A stretch of DNA of 64,000 nucleotides from Stromatinia cepivora (GCA_014898415.1 RCTD01000021.1:62001-126000); one strand, 5' to 3'; positions 1 to 12,235 are shown, counted from the stretch's first letter. The notes: generated from the sequence alone by a model not told the origin. Numbers and translations: made by a program.

Positions 1-1217
1 ATTGTGAAACATCGGGAACTTGGCTGTCGACTGGTGCAGGGGGGTTACCGAATGCTAGAAGATCATCGATGGATCGTTGAGCTGGAAGAAAAGTCGTGTC
101 AGCCGGTTCGTCCGCAAAAGATGTAACTGGGGGGAAAAAGGGGGAACCAGCGCCACCTCTGAGGTGGGTAATATCGGATACTTTAAAGGGATATGAAATT
201 GCACTTTGCATGTTTTTTTGGTGGAGGCGGAAGTTGAGCATACCTGGTGGAGCAGAGTGAAAAGGGTTGATAACCGGAATTGGAGCAGATGCTTCCAAAT
301 TTGGATCAATTGCAGATGAATAGTCATAATGTTGAGCAGCACTTGGTGCCGTAAGGGCAGGATCATATGACATTGTAGCTGGGACACCGTAACCAGTCTG
401 CAGCATCTGCGGTTGGTTTCCGTAAGGATTCGCGGTCGCGATCGATGAAGCTTGCGAAGGTGCAGAGCTAGGTGCTGGTTGTATGGCAGCAGGGCCTGGT
501 TGTTGCTTGAAGATGGGATCGTAACCTAAACATTCACGTTTTGACTTTTGGCAATTTCGGCAGGCAGGATGTTGTTCGTCGCACTGATGAATAAGGTTAG
601 CAGAATTTTCAAAAGGATAGTGATGACGATGATGGTCGCGACAATGATGATTTTTATTGATCTGCCAACGAAAACAATGGTGAAAATTGATAATCTCGCT
701 CTACTCGTGGGTCCCGGTATCAAGGTCGCTCGTCTCGCTCGCTCATGTGCCTTCGCCTACTTAGGTGATTCGCTTGCATATAGACGAAAAGATTGCCATC
801 GCGAAGAAACTTAACCTCAACTTCAATCCATTCTTTCGATAATGCGACGAATTTAAAACATCAAGAACTGACCTTAATTCTTCTCTTTCTGCAGGTCAAA
901 CAACCCGTCTTGGTCCTACGCTTGATCTCCTGATAGAAATAATATACGTTAGCAAGATGCGATACTCGAATGACGCGATGACACGATTAAATCGATAATA
1001 ACGATTATTTACGATATTACATACCTTTTTATGTCGACCTCCACTCATGACTCGAGAATCTACTGGAAGCGCGTATCGCATATTTGGATCAGATGTAACA
1101 TTTGGGTATTGGTGTTGATGTGACGGATGAGGGAGTTGATTTTGATAATAAGGTCCGCCCATTTGAGCGACAGGTGGAGGCAAAGGTGAACCCATATGCT
1201 GATGTTGTGCGGCTTGC

Positions 1218-1249
<32 letters not shown>

Positions 1250-1528
1250 AAGAGGATCTAAAGAACGCATACTTGGAAGAGATAATGATCCGTTGCTTCC
1301 AGTCGGACTGGCGCGATATGGCTCGTTCTGGCTACCTGGTGGCGGATAATTATATTGCGAAGTCGACAAAGAAGGCGATGGGTATGAAGTCGGACTTGGG
1401 TAATTAACTGGTTGCCGTTGTTGATTACCTTGTTGAGAACCAGACATCGATGGAGAAGAAGGCGCCGAACCGTTTTGTTGCAAATGATTTAGATGCGGAC
1501 TATTTCTATTATTGTGTTGCTGTGCCAT
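1..1528 (-). CDS. Zn2Cys6 fungal transcription factor, 3' end beyond window
   Basis: Binuclear zinc cluster DNA-binding regulator, presumably nuclear. Exons at 1528..1025, 929..873 and 583 to beyond position 1, with a 95-nt and an unusually long 289-nt intron. Spliced, the six cysteines fall at residues 178, 181, 188, 195, 198 and 205, the exact C-x2-C-x6-C-x6-C-x2-C-x6-C spacing, with the basic run RKRRIKC between. The long intron cuts the zinc cluster after the second cysteine. The N-terminus (about 165 residues) is Gln/Ser/Pro rich with a poly-Gln run near residues 92-103. Downstream of the cluster is the GYDPIFKQQ segment seen in a subset of these factors, then low-complexity Pro/Ala sequence. 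Roughly 381 residues are visible. The regulated pathway cannot be named. The first ATG of the open frame is used as start. Confidence 0.87.
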
Positions 1529-2036
1529 ATTTAGGATTATGACACGGTCGCGCGGTGTTGATTATTTGATGTTTTTTTTTTGAAACCTTATCTAAGTCAA
1601 CCACGTTAAAGGGAACACGACGAAATTTTAATTGAATTGGAAATATTCAAAGTCTTTTCCAAATTCAATCGATCTGCAATTAATGATTCGATATATCCTC
1701 GGCTTGCCGTATAAAACTTAAGGAGTTCCTAGCGAAACTCGTTTACGGAACGAAAAGCGAGCTGTACCGGGTAGAAAACGAGTTAATCATTAATCTTTGG
1801 GAGAAGATAGAAAGTGTGGAAAGGTAAGGTAGAGTTTAGAAAAGTGGAAGGTTTTGGTTGTGGAGAAAAGAAATCGGAATGGGTTTTGAAAGGGAGCCAA
1901 AATTTAATATGATTTGTAGATTAGATTGTACCTTAGGGAAGGCTAAAGAAGGCTGGGTAACTTCGTATGTGGTCCAGATATAATAAGACGGGATATCTTA
2001 AGGGAGAGGAAAAAGTTTGGTAAAGGGAAAGTTAAT

Positions 2037-2135
2037 AAGAATAAGGTAAAAGGTAATGAGGTAGGTAATAAGGTAGGTAATAAGGTAGGTAATAAGGTAG
2101 GTAAATAAAGGTAAAGAGGTAAAGAGGTAAAGAGG
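2037..2135. repeat. Short tandem repeats (AAGGTAGGTAAT and AAAGAGGT types)
   Basis: About three to four copies of a 12-bp unit (AAGGTAGGTAAT-like) run directly into about four copies of an 8-bp unit (AAAGAGGT-like). Simple repeat; no coding role seen. Confidence 0.7.
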
Positions 2136-4242
2136 TAAATCTAGTCGGAGTAAGAAGTTGCAGCTGCAAGTCTTGGACCTTCAAGTAAGTAGGTAAATTA
2201 AAATATTTGCCCGATTTTCGAGGTATCAAATTATTATGAATTCACTCAACCATCCGATTTCTTTAACTCTCTTTTCATATAGTTCTTTCTACTCATAATA
2301 TTATCAAATTATCAATAATTCATTTCCTCATTTTGCGGGGGACTTGAATGGACTTTTCTGTACCAGCTTAGGTATAGATCGTCGACTTGAAAGTTATTAC
2401 CTTAAAAAGTATTTATTATCCATTTAATCAAGACTAGCAAATGTTATATACAAATAGATCCCTAATAGCTATTGATGGCTTAGTGTTTCTAGTTCGAGGG
2501 AACCCTAAGTTTACTGACAACTTCCTTGGACTAATCCACGATTAAATCGAAATGGATCTAGTGAATTTAAATGTACCTATTTACCTACTCTTCTCATCAG
2601 TTTATTTCATCAATCAAGGCTATTTCTCCCTTTCTCATTCATTCATAAACTCGAACCATTAAAACAAGAAATGAACACATTGTCATGAATCTCAATTTTA
2701 CCAACTTGTTTTTCTTCTACACCTTCTTCTACACCTTCATTTCCATCGCATCTTACATGACTGTACGCAGCTCGCCTTTTTCATTCATGCACGACACAAC
2801 ACGTAAAGATCCCCTGTCGAAGAACAGCCACTTGAATGACCCCTTCACTCGGATGATGACCGTTTAATTCATCTAAAGTGCGGTACGGCTTAACTAAAAA
2901 ACAAGCGATGGAACAATTATGGAACATTCGATGCATATTGAGACCTTCGCGACCTTCGCTACAAACCGACGGGGAGCGAAAGAGGTAGCACGCGTGAAGA
3001 TCGTCTCTCCAAGCTGGTTGAGTGTGTCCTAAATAGGCAATATATCCTTTCCACCTATGAAATATGGTTGCATTCAAAGTCACTCCCTCTTACCTACTCC
3101 CACATGGCTCTGAGAATAGACTCTGAAGATAGAAGAGGATACTGGGTTTCATCATCGACTACTCGTTTCCATGAACTCAGACCCATCCCCTATGACATTG
3201 GTAATGTCAGACATATCTTTCAAAATTATGTCAGAACATTTACACCAACAGACCCTTTTATGGGGCCAAGGAAGAAGGATCTCCAGTTCCCTACGGGGGA
3301 AGAATTACCTTGTTTTTTTTCCTCACAAGATCAGACAACCTGGAAGCCACTGCAACGTCGAAACAAACCACCTTGACCGGCTGAGAACCGCAGACAGTAT
3401 AGGATAAAAACACAGGATATTCTCATATTCTCTTCAACTTACCTAGCTAATCATCACCTGCAGTTTTTCGACCTAATGTAATCAGAAAAGACTACGCCGT
3501 ACAGGACAAAGCTTGACGTGACCCATTTTTAAATTTCGTCTCCGCATTATTATCCCCCTCCCATCCAAACTCTAATCTTAGATCTCGTACCCGGGATTTG
3601 AGCAAAAAGGAGGTCTAACGCACAGCCAGCAAGCGTACAATCGATGCATGCCATCTCCCGCAACCCCTCAGCCTCGTGGTTCATTATAGTACAGGATAAG
3701 TCTATTCGGGATCAAACGATTGTACATGAGATCTTCAGTTCTATTCTCTACGGTGACATCCTATTTCGGAGCCAAGCTTTTGCCATGTACCAAAAATGTA
3801 TTCTTGCAGTATTCACATGAGCAGGAGGACACAAGAATTCTCATACAATCCGTTTCAGCAAATATTCGAAACGGATATATGGGTAACTGCACCTGCCCTA
3901 CCTAAATCGAAGCATGACGCTATCCATGCTGGCTTGCTTGCTCGAATTGCTTGCTTCGGTTCTACCTCTCTTTTTACCGGATGTGACCGAGTGTGTGCAT
4001 GTATGGCTCACTAGGAGCTGAAGGGCTGAAGTGAGGAAAATACCTCGCGAAAAGTTCAATTCTGGGATCCAGGGTGTGGATAAGATGTTAGGATGAATAT
4101 ATTCATTCATCCACTGCAATACCATGAGACTTCTTCTGCAGCTTAAACACCAAATCTCCAGGAATGAAAGCCCGAAAATAATCCTAATTCGCCCGAATTT
4201 GGCTCTCTACTTTACCCTCGGAAACATCGCCAAAAAAATGAA

Positions 4243-4361
4243 ACGGAGTACGAAAACCGTCACTGCCATGCTGTACTCATCGATACCATACCTACCGGAC
4301 CATATCCCAAACGGCCAAAACTTGAGACGGCGTACCAAAACCGTCGAAAAATGCTGTACCT
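4243..4361. repeat. Pair of imperfect direct repeats
   Basis: Two segments, about 4243-4277 and 4327-4361, share ACGG-N-GTAC-N-AAAACCGTC followed after a few bases by ATGCTGTAC. They are offset by 84 bp in the long interval upstream of the zinc-cluster gene. Function unknown. Confidence 0.5.
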
Positions 4362-5646
4362 CTCCAGTACCTCATACCTTCAACTACTATAATCATCATC
4401 AGGAGGCAAGATACATACATACTTACTTACATACATACACAAACCTCAACAATCCATCTTCCAGAATCCTTCCACGCAATGACAGGCTATCTGCATACAT
4501 CTTGTGAGATAAACCCCTTGCCGTGCTACGTTCATCCACAAATAATCTATATCTATACCTATGTATGTACAGAGTATATCCAATAACATACACCGATATC
4601 GCGCGCTTGTGTAGCATCAAATGCTATCAAACTAGGTAGGTATGTACGTTCCATCCATTCATTCATTCATCCATTCCTCATGTTACCAAAAACGATTCTC
4701 GGAACTTCAAAGTAGATGCATATGCATATGGATATGTAGCTTGGGGAGATGGGCAATCTTGTGTGCTTGTTTTCTGTAGAACATTCCTGGTATGTATGAT
4801 AGCTAGGTACTGTGTACTGAGTATGGAGCATAGAGTATGAAGTATGAAGTACACAATAACACCGACCTAAACCGAGATTATATTTATCTATCTACTTGCT
4901 ATCTATTTACTATCTGTAATCCCGTGGTTATTTAGAATAATTTGATTTGATTTGATTAAATTTATCTAGATATATGTATAGATATTCCAGTCTAACCAAT
5001 ACCTTCCTCTCTTCTCATTCTAATCTACCTACCAAATACTTATGTACGTACTAACTAGGTATCAAAATCTCGATGCCAAAAGCACAAACAAGCAAACACC
5101 ACCGAGTGTTTAGGAAAATATACAAATTGAATCGCATGGATTTAGTAGGGTGAGGTAAGTGATGAATAAGAAGTATTTTTCCTATTCCCTTCCCTTCCCT
5201 TCCCATTCCATTCCTATTCCTACCATATAAATAATACACATACAAAAAAACAAACGAGCAAAAATCAAAAACTAGTTGGGAACCGGAAGACGGGCCGGGT
5301 ATCCAGAAGAATGAATGATATGATGGGGAGATGAGATGAGAGATGAGAAATGGGAGATAAGTTATAACCCGATCCGAGATTGTTTGATGTGATATGATGG
5401 GGTTCTGGTTTTTGATTTTTGAGTGCTATGGATGGATGGATATATAGTATGTATGTATGTATCTACAGGATGTATTTTGTGATCTTGGTAGTGAGTGTGA
5501 GTGTCAGTGCTTCATTGTATAATGTTGTATAGTACAGGATGCTAGGGTGTGATATGTATGGATGATATGATATAATATGATACGATAGGATTGGATGTCT
5601 CATGCATGCTATGTATGCGAGTAAATTCAATTCTGAGAGCACTCAC

Positions 5647-7668
5647 TCACTCATCAGTAAGTACTCTAGTCCAATCAAATTTCTTCCAACGATTCCTAAA
5701 ACCCTCTAATCTTTTATCCTCTCCTCGACTCCATCGACCCTGTCGTTTAATAACATCAGGCTCAATATCCAACATGCCGCCGATGATTTCCCTCGCGAAG
5801 AGATCTCCCCTGGGCCACCGATTGGCATCTTCCACTATATGTCCCAAGCCACCATCCAGGTCAAACCAAGCGTGAAAATAGGGCATTTCCTTAGCGATCG
5901 ATCGGCGAAAGGCTAGTTTTCCAAGACCGTCTCGTGCGCGTGCTGCTGTGTCGATGAGTTTCTTATGCTGTGTCCATTCTTCATCCGAAGAGAGGATGGC
6001 TTCTTTGAAGAAGGCTGGTGCGGTTTCTCCTAGGCTATAGGGCAGTGGCACCGCTTGCATGGCTGCGTGCATCTTTCGGTGTGGTGTTGCGGCATTTTCG
6101 TAAAATACTACATCTCGTCCTTGATCATGGTACATGCGTGTTAGACATTTCATGAAATTTCTAATCTCCTCCCATTCATCGTCGTCGCATTCCAGGAGGT
6201 TTGTCCGGTGCTGGATTGGTACAATGACGGCTCCACCATCACTCAATTCCGGCTCTGTCGGGAGCGTAAGATAAACTCGTGTAGCCAGAGAGACGATCGG
6301 CGCAACGGGAGGTTGATTCTTGTCTTCATGATGACACAATTGGCAGGAGTCCAGAATACGATTCATCTTTTGGAAATCTCCTATGGCTATATTCCTCAAG
6401 TTGATCTCGGACTTTTGTACACGTTTCGCAAGCTTGTTTGCGTTGTCGTCCATGTAGTCGAGGTCATTATTGAATTTAGCATCTTTAGCAATGCGTTCAG
6501 CGGCACGCATACCATCACCACCAGCTTGCCCTTTCGTCCGTCGCTCTTCACGCACCATGTCTTCGATAGTCATATCTTCATTTTCTTCCACAAGACCTCT
6601 TTCGCGACCCCTCTTGTTATCAATCGACTTCACTTCTCCACGAGTTCCAGCTAACATTCTATTATCCATCTTGCCCAATACTACAACACCAGGTTCTGAG
6701 GTAGTTGCTAATCCGGCGGAAGCTGCAGCGTTGTATTCTGCCTCGAGTCTCGCAGCATCGGGTGATTTCTTGAGCTTTGCTTTCATCATCTGAGCCTTCA
6801 ATCGATTCAGGGCCGTGGCATCGAGCTGAACAGAAGGCGCGCTTGTTTCTTCCATGATCTTCCCTTGCGGTAGCTCTGCTGGCTCATCCTGCTGTGACAC
6901 CGAACCTCTTCTAATACCTGAATCCAATTTTCTCTCCTGAAACAACTCTCCGCTAGGCTTCTCTTTTCCAACGTAACCTTTCCCATATAGTCTTCGACGG
7001 TCAAGCTCAATTTGTTCTTCTCGCGCATCATCAAACTCACGTAAACCTCCAAATCGTGCTATAGCTATCTCGTCGATGGGCTTTCCACTTTGTTCCGCCT
7101 GGGTATACACTGCCTTTAACTTTGTCATTCGCCATTGAGCTCCTGAATCTCCAAATGTGTAATCGACTTCATGTCGTGCCTCGATATCATCCAGCTTTTT
7201 GACCCCTTCATTTAAATCCTGTAAATGGTGATTAAGTTCCTTTTTATGAATTTTCAAATCGTAATCCGGTCTAGGTGCAACTTTTGGCTCTGAGGGTTTC
7301 TTAGATCCTTTCTGCGTATAATCGAATTCGAAAGCTGCAGGGTCGGTCATCCAAGAATCGCGAATAACTTTTGGTCGAACTCCTGCCTCCTCTTCATCTG
7401 GAATTGGTAAATCTTCCTTGGGATCTGATAACTTTTCATGCTTGCGCTTCCTTCTATCATCATCTTCATCGTCGTGCCGGGAATGCCTTGATCTTTTATG
7501 TCGGTGATCGTCTCTATCTTCATCATCATCCTCCTTAGACCTGTGATGCCGTGATCTATGATGATGTCGATGCTTCCGATCCTCATCTCTGCGCGAACTT
7601 CTTTCACTCTTCTCCCTCTCTGCCTTTTCCGCCGCCAAACTTTTTTCAAATTCGTCCAAACCGTCCAT
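5647..7668 (-). CDS. CWF19-like protein 2 (CwfJ family), splicing/RNA turnover factor
   Basis: Intronless 673-residue protein of the CwfJ/Cwf19 family, spliceosome-associated proteins linked to intron lariat debranching. The N-terminal 90 residues are strongly basic and Arg/His/Ser rich (HRHHHRSRHHRSK type). The middle is charged and helical. From about residue 440 the HIT-like CwfJ_C_1 domain follows, including SLATRVYLTLPTEPELSDGG, a QHRTN segment and VVFYENA. The C-terminal CwfJ_C_2 part ends in NRWKKFDWT. The start is the first ATG after an AT-rich leader. It is divergent from GPN1 with 207 bp between start codons, so the two probably share a promoter. Length and order fit the CWF19L2 branch. 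Confidence 0.92.
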   Translation of the reverse strand: MDGLDEFEKSLAAEKAEREKSERSSRRDEDRKHRHHHRSRHHRSKEDDDEDRDDHRHKRSRHSRHDDEDDDRRKRKHEKLSDPKEDLPIPDEEEAGVRPKVIRDSWMTDPAAFEFDYTQKGSKKPSEPKVAPRPDYDLKIHKKELNHHLQDLNEGVKKLDDIEARHEVDYTFGDSGAQWRMTKLKAVYTQAEQSGKPIDEIAIARFGGLREFDDAREEQIELDRRRLYGKGYVGKEKPSGELFQERKLDSGIRRGSVSQQDEPAELPQGKIMEETSAPSVQLDATALNRLKAQMMKAKLKKSPDAARLEAEYNAAASAGLATTSEPGVVVLGKMDNRMLAGTRGEVKSIDNKRGRERGLVEENEDMTIEDMVREERRTKGQAGGDGMRAAERIAKDAKFNNDLDYMDDNANKLAKRVQKSEINLRNIAIGDFQKMNRILDSCQLCHHEDKNQPPVAPIVSLATRVYLTLPTEPELSDGGAVIVPIQHRTNLLECDDDEWEEIRNFMKCLTRMYHDQGRDVVFYENAATPHRKMHAAMQAVPLPYSLGETAPAFFKEAILSSDEEWTQHKKLIDTAARARDGLGKLAFRRSIAKEMPYFHAWFDLDGGLGHIVEDANRWPRGDLFAREIIGGMLDIEPDVIKRQGRWSRGEDKRLEGFRNRWKKFDWTRVLTDE

Positions 7669-7875
7669 TGTTGTAAAGTTTGTAAATATGATGCGATTTA
7701 ATGTTTTTAATAATCGGTCGCCCCAGTGCCTGGTCTACCGGTAGCGAGAAGCCGATACGGGACCTACTTTAGCTAGATATGAAATTTATTTGAAAGGCAT
7801 CCCACTTCGCCCCGCCAAATTCCTCCTCATACATACAACTCGAGCTTTTCAAAATTAATCTACAATACCTACAAT

Positions 7876-9155
7876 ATGGCAGATTCTAAGGAAACACAGG
7901 CTGCTAAGCCTGTTTCTATTGTATGTGTAGGAATGGCCGGTGAGTTTCTCCAAATTTATATTTGATGAATGCGACCGTGAATTGACCTTCAACAGGTTCT
8001 GGTAAAACTACCTTTATGCAACGAATAAACTCTCATCTACATGGCAAGAAAGAGCCCCCATATGTTCTCAATCTCGATCCTGCTGTACGAAATGTTCCAT
8101 TCGAGAGTAACATCGATATCCGCGATTCGGTCAACTATCAAGAAGTGATGAAAAGTTACAACCTCGGACCAAACGGAGGAATTCTCACATCACTCAATCT
8201 CTTCGCCACAAAAATTGACCAGATATTGACTGTACTCGAAAAGCGCACTACTCCCGATCCTGAGAAGCCCAATGCGACTCCTATCAAACATATTTTGGTC
8301 GATACGCCGGGTCAAATTGAGGTTTTTGTTTGGAGTGCTTCAGGAAGCATTTTATTGGATTCTTTGGCCTCAACTTTTCCAACTGTTATCGCATATATCA
8401 TTGATACACCAAGAACATCTTCTACGAGTACTTTTATGAGCAACATGCTGTATGCTTGCAGTATTTTATATAAGACAAAATTACCAATGATTTTGGTATT
8501 CAATAAGACGGATGTCAAGGACGCCGAATTCGCCAAGGAATGGATGACGGACTTTGAGTCTTTCCAGGCTGCTCTTAGAGAAGAGGAGGATGCAGGAAGT
8601 TTTGGTGGTCTAGAAGGGGGTGCTGGTGGATTAGGTGGTGGTAGTGGATATATGGGATCATTACTCAATAGCATGAGTTTGATGTTGGAAGAGTTTTATA
8701 GCCATTTGAGTGTGGTGGGTGTCAGTTCCATGACTGGTGCTGGTATCGATGAGTTTTTTGGGGCTGTGTCAGAAAAGGCCGAGGAGTTCGAAAGAGATTA
8801 TAAGCCAGAATTGGAACGACGAAAAAAGCAGAGAGATGCAGAGAAAGAAGAAAATCGAGAGAAGGAATTGGGCAAATTGATGAAGGATATGGCCGTTTCG
8901 GGAGAACCTTCATCTAAGGCCAAGGGTCCACCAAACGCCAAACCCTCTACCGATTTAGATACGCTAAGTGATATGGAGGACTCTGATGATGACTTGGCAG
9001 CTGGTGGAGATGATGATGAAGATGGTGGGGATAATGTTGAAGGTTTAAGTTCAAGGTACAAGGCAGCCTTGGCAGATGGAGGAGGCCCATCCAATGCAGA
9101 TGATCACAGCTTTACTCGATATATCAGGGCAAGTCAAATGAACAATATGCAATAA
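7876..9155 (+). CDS. GPN1: GPN-loop GTPase 1 (Npa3/XAB1 type)
   Basis: Essential GTPase family needed for assembly and nuclear import of RNA polymerase II. Exons 7876..7939 and 7996..9155 give 407 residues; the 56-nt intron lies inside the P-loop codons. Motifs in order: P-loop GMAGSGKTT (residues 19-27), the signature GPN loop in [15 protein letters not shown]3 DTPGQIE, and G4 FNKTD. The C-terminal third is charged and acidic ([18 protein letters not shown]), as usual for the family. Start chosen because the short first exon supplies the first half of the P-loop; the internal Met at 8016 would lose it. The next gene downstream, RPB12, encodes a polymerase subunit. Confidence 0.96.
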
Positions 9156-9531
9156 AAATGTAATAGGGGCAAAATTGGGCAATTTGGACAAAGGAGTTTC
9201 AGGCCTAGGGGGAATAGCATTAGTGGCGCATCTTGATACCAAAATATAACTTTCAGTAAAACAGATGTATTTCAATATACACTATATTTATGTCCTAGCC
9301 CTCTATCATACGCCGGCAATCGAGTAGTGACAATCTTTTTATTCCGATGCGCCTCGAGATATGTCTCGTACCATAACCATTACTTCTTCATCAAAATCGT
9401 ATCAACATTTCCCAATCTTCTCCTAAATCCCCTCATTTCGCAATCACCTTCCATATCTCTCCGTCCTCTCATATACCAGTCCATAAACATCCCCCTCAAA
9501 CTGCACCATCCACTCCGCCCACTAAACCCAC

Positions 9532-9837
9532 TCATCTCGCCTCAAATTGCACCATCCTACCCCAAAATCAGCATCTCCCCAGAAAACCTAAAACTCCCAT
9601 CCCTCCCAAAACAAATCACACATACCTAGAAGTCCTCTCCTTGTACAAAACTCGATGACCACACTCTTTACATCTAATCGGATCACCTCTCTTCAACATC
9701 ACACTCGCGTTGCAATCGCCGCAGAGATATTTGATCGCGGGTCCGTCGCCTAGGATTCCCGATGCGCTGTATGGATTGGGGGTTTGGGTGGGATTTGTGG
9801 AGGGGACCGAGGTGGGTACTTGGTAGTCGTCGGACAT
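9532..9837 (-). CDS. RPB12: RNA polymerases I, II and III subunit RPABC4 (Rpb12)
   Basis: Small zinc-binding subunit shared by all three nuclear RNA polymerases. Exons 9837..9626 and 9556..9532, with a 69-nt intron (gtatgt donor, tag acceptor), give 78 residues. The zinc site is CGDC...CKEC, with the conserved segments IKYLCGDC, RGDPIRCKECGHRVLYKERT and the C-terminal MVQFEAR. That last heptapeptide comes only from a tiny 25-nt second exon that a simple ORF call would miss. The N-terminal 30 residues are a poorly conserved Ser/Thr/Pro extension. It converges with GPN1, whose stop lies 377 bp away. Confidence 0.96.
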
Positions 9838-11195
9838 TTTGTGGTGTTGGTGGAGGATGCGGGTTGGATGTGGTGATGGGAAGATTTTCTTATAAAGAGA
9901 GATGGATGCATTTATTTTGGAGTGGGAAGGCTGAGAAATTATTGTGGGGTCTTGTTGATTGAGTGTGGTTTAGACTGTTTTGGGTTAGTGGGGTTAAAAT
10001 ATTGTCTAGGTACTGTTATAACCTCACTGGTAAGAACTACAGTATCGATAACTCTCAATCTTAGGTAAGCTTCACTAGATATTTACAAGGCGCGAGCATA
10101 TCAAGCATTCTTGTGAGTGTATTGATTGATTGATATGAGAGGAATAACTTGAACTGTTGAACACCATCAATAATACATATGATACCTCTCCAAACATATT
10201 GCCTTGTTCATCTAATACCTAAAAACTAAAAATAGGAATGAGAGTTTCTTTAGGGGGAAGTCGTCCAATTCTATTGTGACAAAATCGTGATATATCATAT
10301 CTCTGCATGAAATTTAAAGAACGGGAGGGGTTAACACACGTGGTTTCGTCTAGAGATAGAGTGAAGTGTGATGTGTTGTAGGAAGGAGATTGGCTTGGCA
10401 TTTGATTTATTTGATGTCCAACGGTTTTGCTTGAATGACACATTCATTGACCTTCAGATGTATTTTATTACATGGGTAGATATTGTTTGCATGAGTTGAG
10501 ATGAGAGGAGATCAAATTGAGTGATTCTCCAAGTTTGTGATTAATAAGCTTTCTACTTTGTACAGGCTCATGAACTCTTATTTGAAGTTGTAACAAAATT
10601 CTAAAATATATCCAAAAATAGCCTTACGTAATATATGATCTCTAATTATGTCTGGATACTTCATCCTCCTGTTTGCAAAAGATGAGATCAAATTCAAATT
10701 AAAGTTGATTCTCCAAGTTTTATGATTTAAGCTTCTCTATTGCACGGACTCATAGATCCCTTTCTTATCCATCCATATCCTTGTCATTCCGCATCTAGCC
10801 CTTACCAGACTTCACTCCAAGTTAAACATCAGATCATCCTTCCACCTTCCATATCTTGTGCTTGTGCTTGTACTCTCATCCAACAACGACGCCCAAGTAC
10901 AAAAATTATTTATATGCAATCATCAAATTTTTGTAGTACTCAATCATGGAATAACCTAAACTTCCTCTCTTACTATCTCTTATACATTATCGTACACGCA
11001 TTCGTTCATCCACATTGGTGATAATTTCTGTTCCATGATTCATCAGGCTGTGACAATCTGATTGTGTCCCATCTTCTTTTTTGGAATACCTTCAAACCTT
11101 TTATACACCTTCTTAATTATTTCCTACACAATTCTACACAATTAGTTGAATCCTACGTGCGTGCACGTTGCTATTTGATTGGCATATGATGCGCC
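9838..11195. other. Intergenic, divergent promoter region
   Basis: Between RPB12 (minus) and the ubiquitin-domain gene (plus). AT-rich, with no credible ORF or RNA gene seen. Probably holds both promoters and a leader of the plus-strand gene. Confidence 0.4.
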
Positions 11196-12235
11196 ATGGT
11201 ATGTTATCTCTATACAGTCTAATCAAATATACCTTTCCTGTCCTAGGTATGACTCTGTTGCGCCAAACTTCAAAACTGACATGAATCTTTGCCTCAGGGT
11301 TGTTGTTTCTCTCGTCCCCGCACTGAATACTCCGCAGGAGCTGGTGCATCCTCTTCTCAAGCGATCGCATCCTCCTCGCGACCTCAATCTCGATCAGGAC
11401 CAGCTAGGCCATCAACCAATGCCTCCACTACTAGCAACCCTCCACGGCATCACCATCGTGTTCCCCTCGATGAACATATTAACAAACCCCTTCGACCTCA
11501 CGTATGGATGAGTGGAAGTAAACTATGGACACGGCGAGAAATAGACCGAGCACGAACGGAATTCTTTGACACTCGCGTTTCCGGTAGACCTGAAATTTGG
11601 CAAGCCATAAAAGCCGCATTGGAAGTAATGTGGAAAGGAGGGGAGGCTGGTGAAGAAGATGGAGGGTTAGGAACTGCGCAAATGATTTTGAATGCGGCCG
11701 GAATTACGCTACCTGATGGAGATATGGCGGTTAGGGGATGTTATGATAGTTCAGGTGCATTATATCGAGTGCCTGAACATGTTGTTTCTGATCCAGCGAA
11801 TCTGCTAGATGATGATACGACAGGAACGACAGGGAAGAGTGATGATGAAGGAGAGTTGGCGGAAGAAAGTGAAGAAGTTGACGAGGAGGTTCTAAGGAGG
11901 AGAGAAACGAAAGGCAAAGCCAAGGCAAAAGAAATGATAGCCGTAAAAGCGAGGTTTCAACATGGTATCAATGGAGATATAGTGTTCAAAATTGGAAAGA
12001 ACGATTCGGTGCGCTCACTTGTCAAAGTGATTGCACAAAAGCTCGAGGTTCGTATCTTCCAAAGGTTCTCTTCAAATTTAAAGCTTATTAAGTTCACTAG
12101 GTATCTCCACCCAAGTATGTCAAAATCAACTATATGGGCAGGCTACTTAAAGAAAATGCATCATTAATAGCACAAGGCTGGGTGGAGGGTCACATTGTTA
12201 ATGCTTGGGTACTCGAATCAACCAAAAAGCAATGA
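11196..12235 (+). CDS. Ubiquitin-domain protein (UBTD1/2, DC-UbP type), N-myristoylated
   Basis: Exons 11196..11198, 11298..12047 and 12101..12235 give 295 residues. The first coding exon is just the ATG; splicing joins it to GGT TGT TGT, giving MGCCFSRPR, a classical Gly2 myristoylation plus Cys3/Cys4 palmitoylation signal. A Ser-rich stretch follows. Then comes the DC-UbP/UBTD N-terminal domain (about residues 70-160: LRPHVWMSGSKLW, RTEFFDTRVSGRPEIWQAI, ILNAAGITLPDGDM, YDSSGALYRVPEHVV), a charged linker, and a C-terminal ubiquitin-like fold (ARFQHGINGDIVFKIGKNDS onward). Family members are thought to be membrane-tethered ubiquitin-pathway adaptors. Without the ATG exon only a non-ATG (TTG) start is available, which supports the model. 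Confidence 0.88.

Larger units (their letters stand above)
1529..5646. other. Long gene-free interval
   Basis: About 4.1 kb between the start of the zinc-cluster gene and the 3' end of the CWF19-like gene. No frame shows convincing coding character; small ORFs near 3.1 and 4.2 kb look random. It is AT-rich with low-complexity tracts: short tandem repeats at 2037-2135, CATT/CATA-type runs at 4400-4700 and pyrimidine tracts near 5170-5230. Probably the long leader and promoter of the regulator plus the trailer of the neighbour. Confidence 0.5.

Noticed and set aside
896..1528. Single-exon reading of the zinc-cluster gene
   Set aside because: After GGRHKK the frame enters intron sequence; splicing at 1024/930 restores the zinc cluster.
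3068..4507. ORFs of about 100-127 codons in the long interval
   Set aside because: Composition looks random, they overlap in several frames, and no family motif or splice context was seen.
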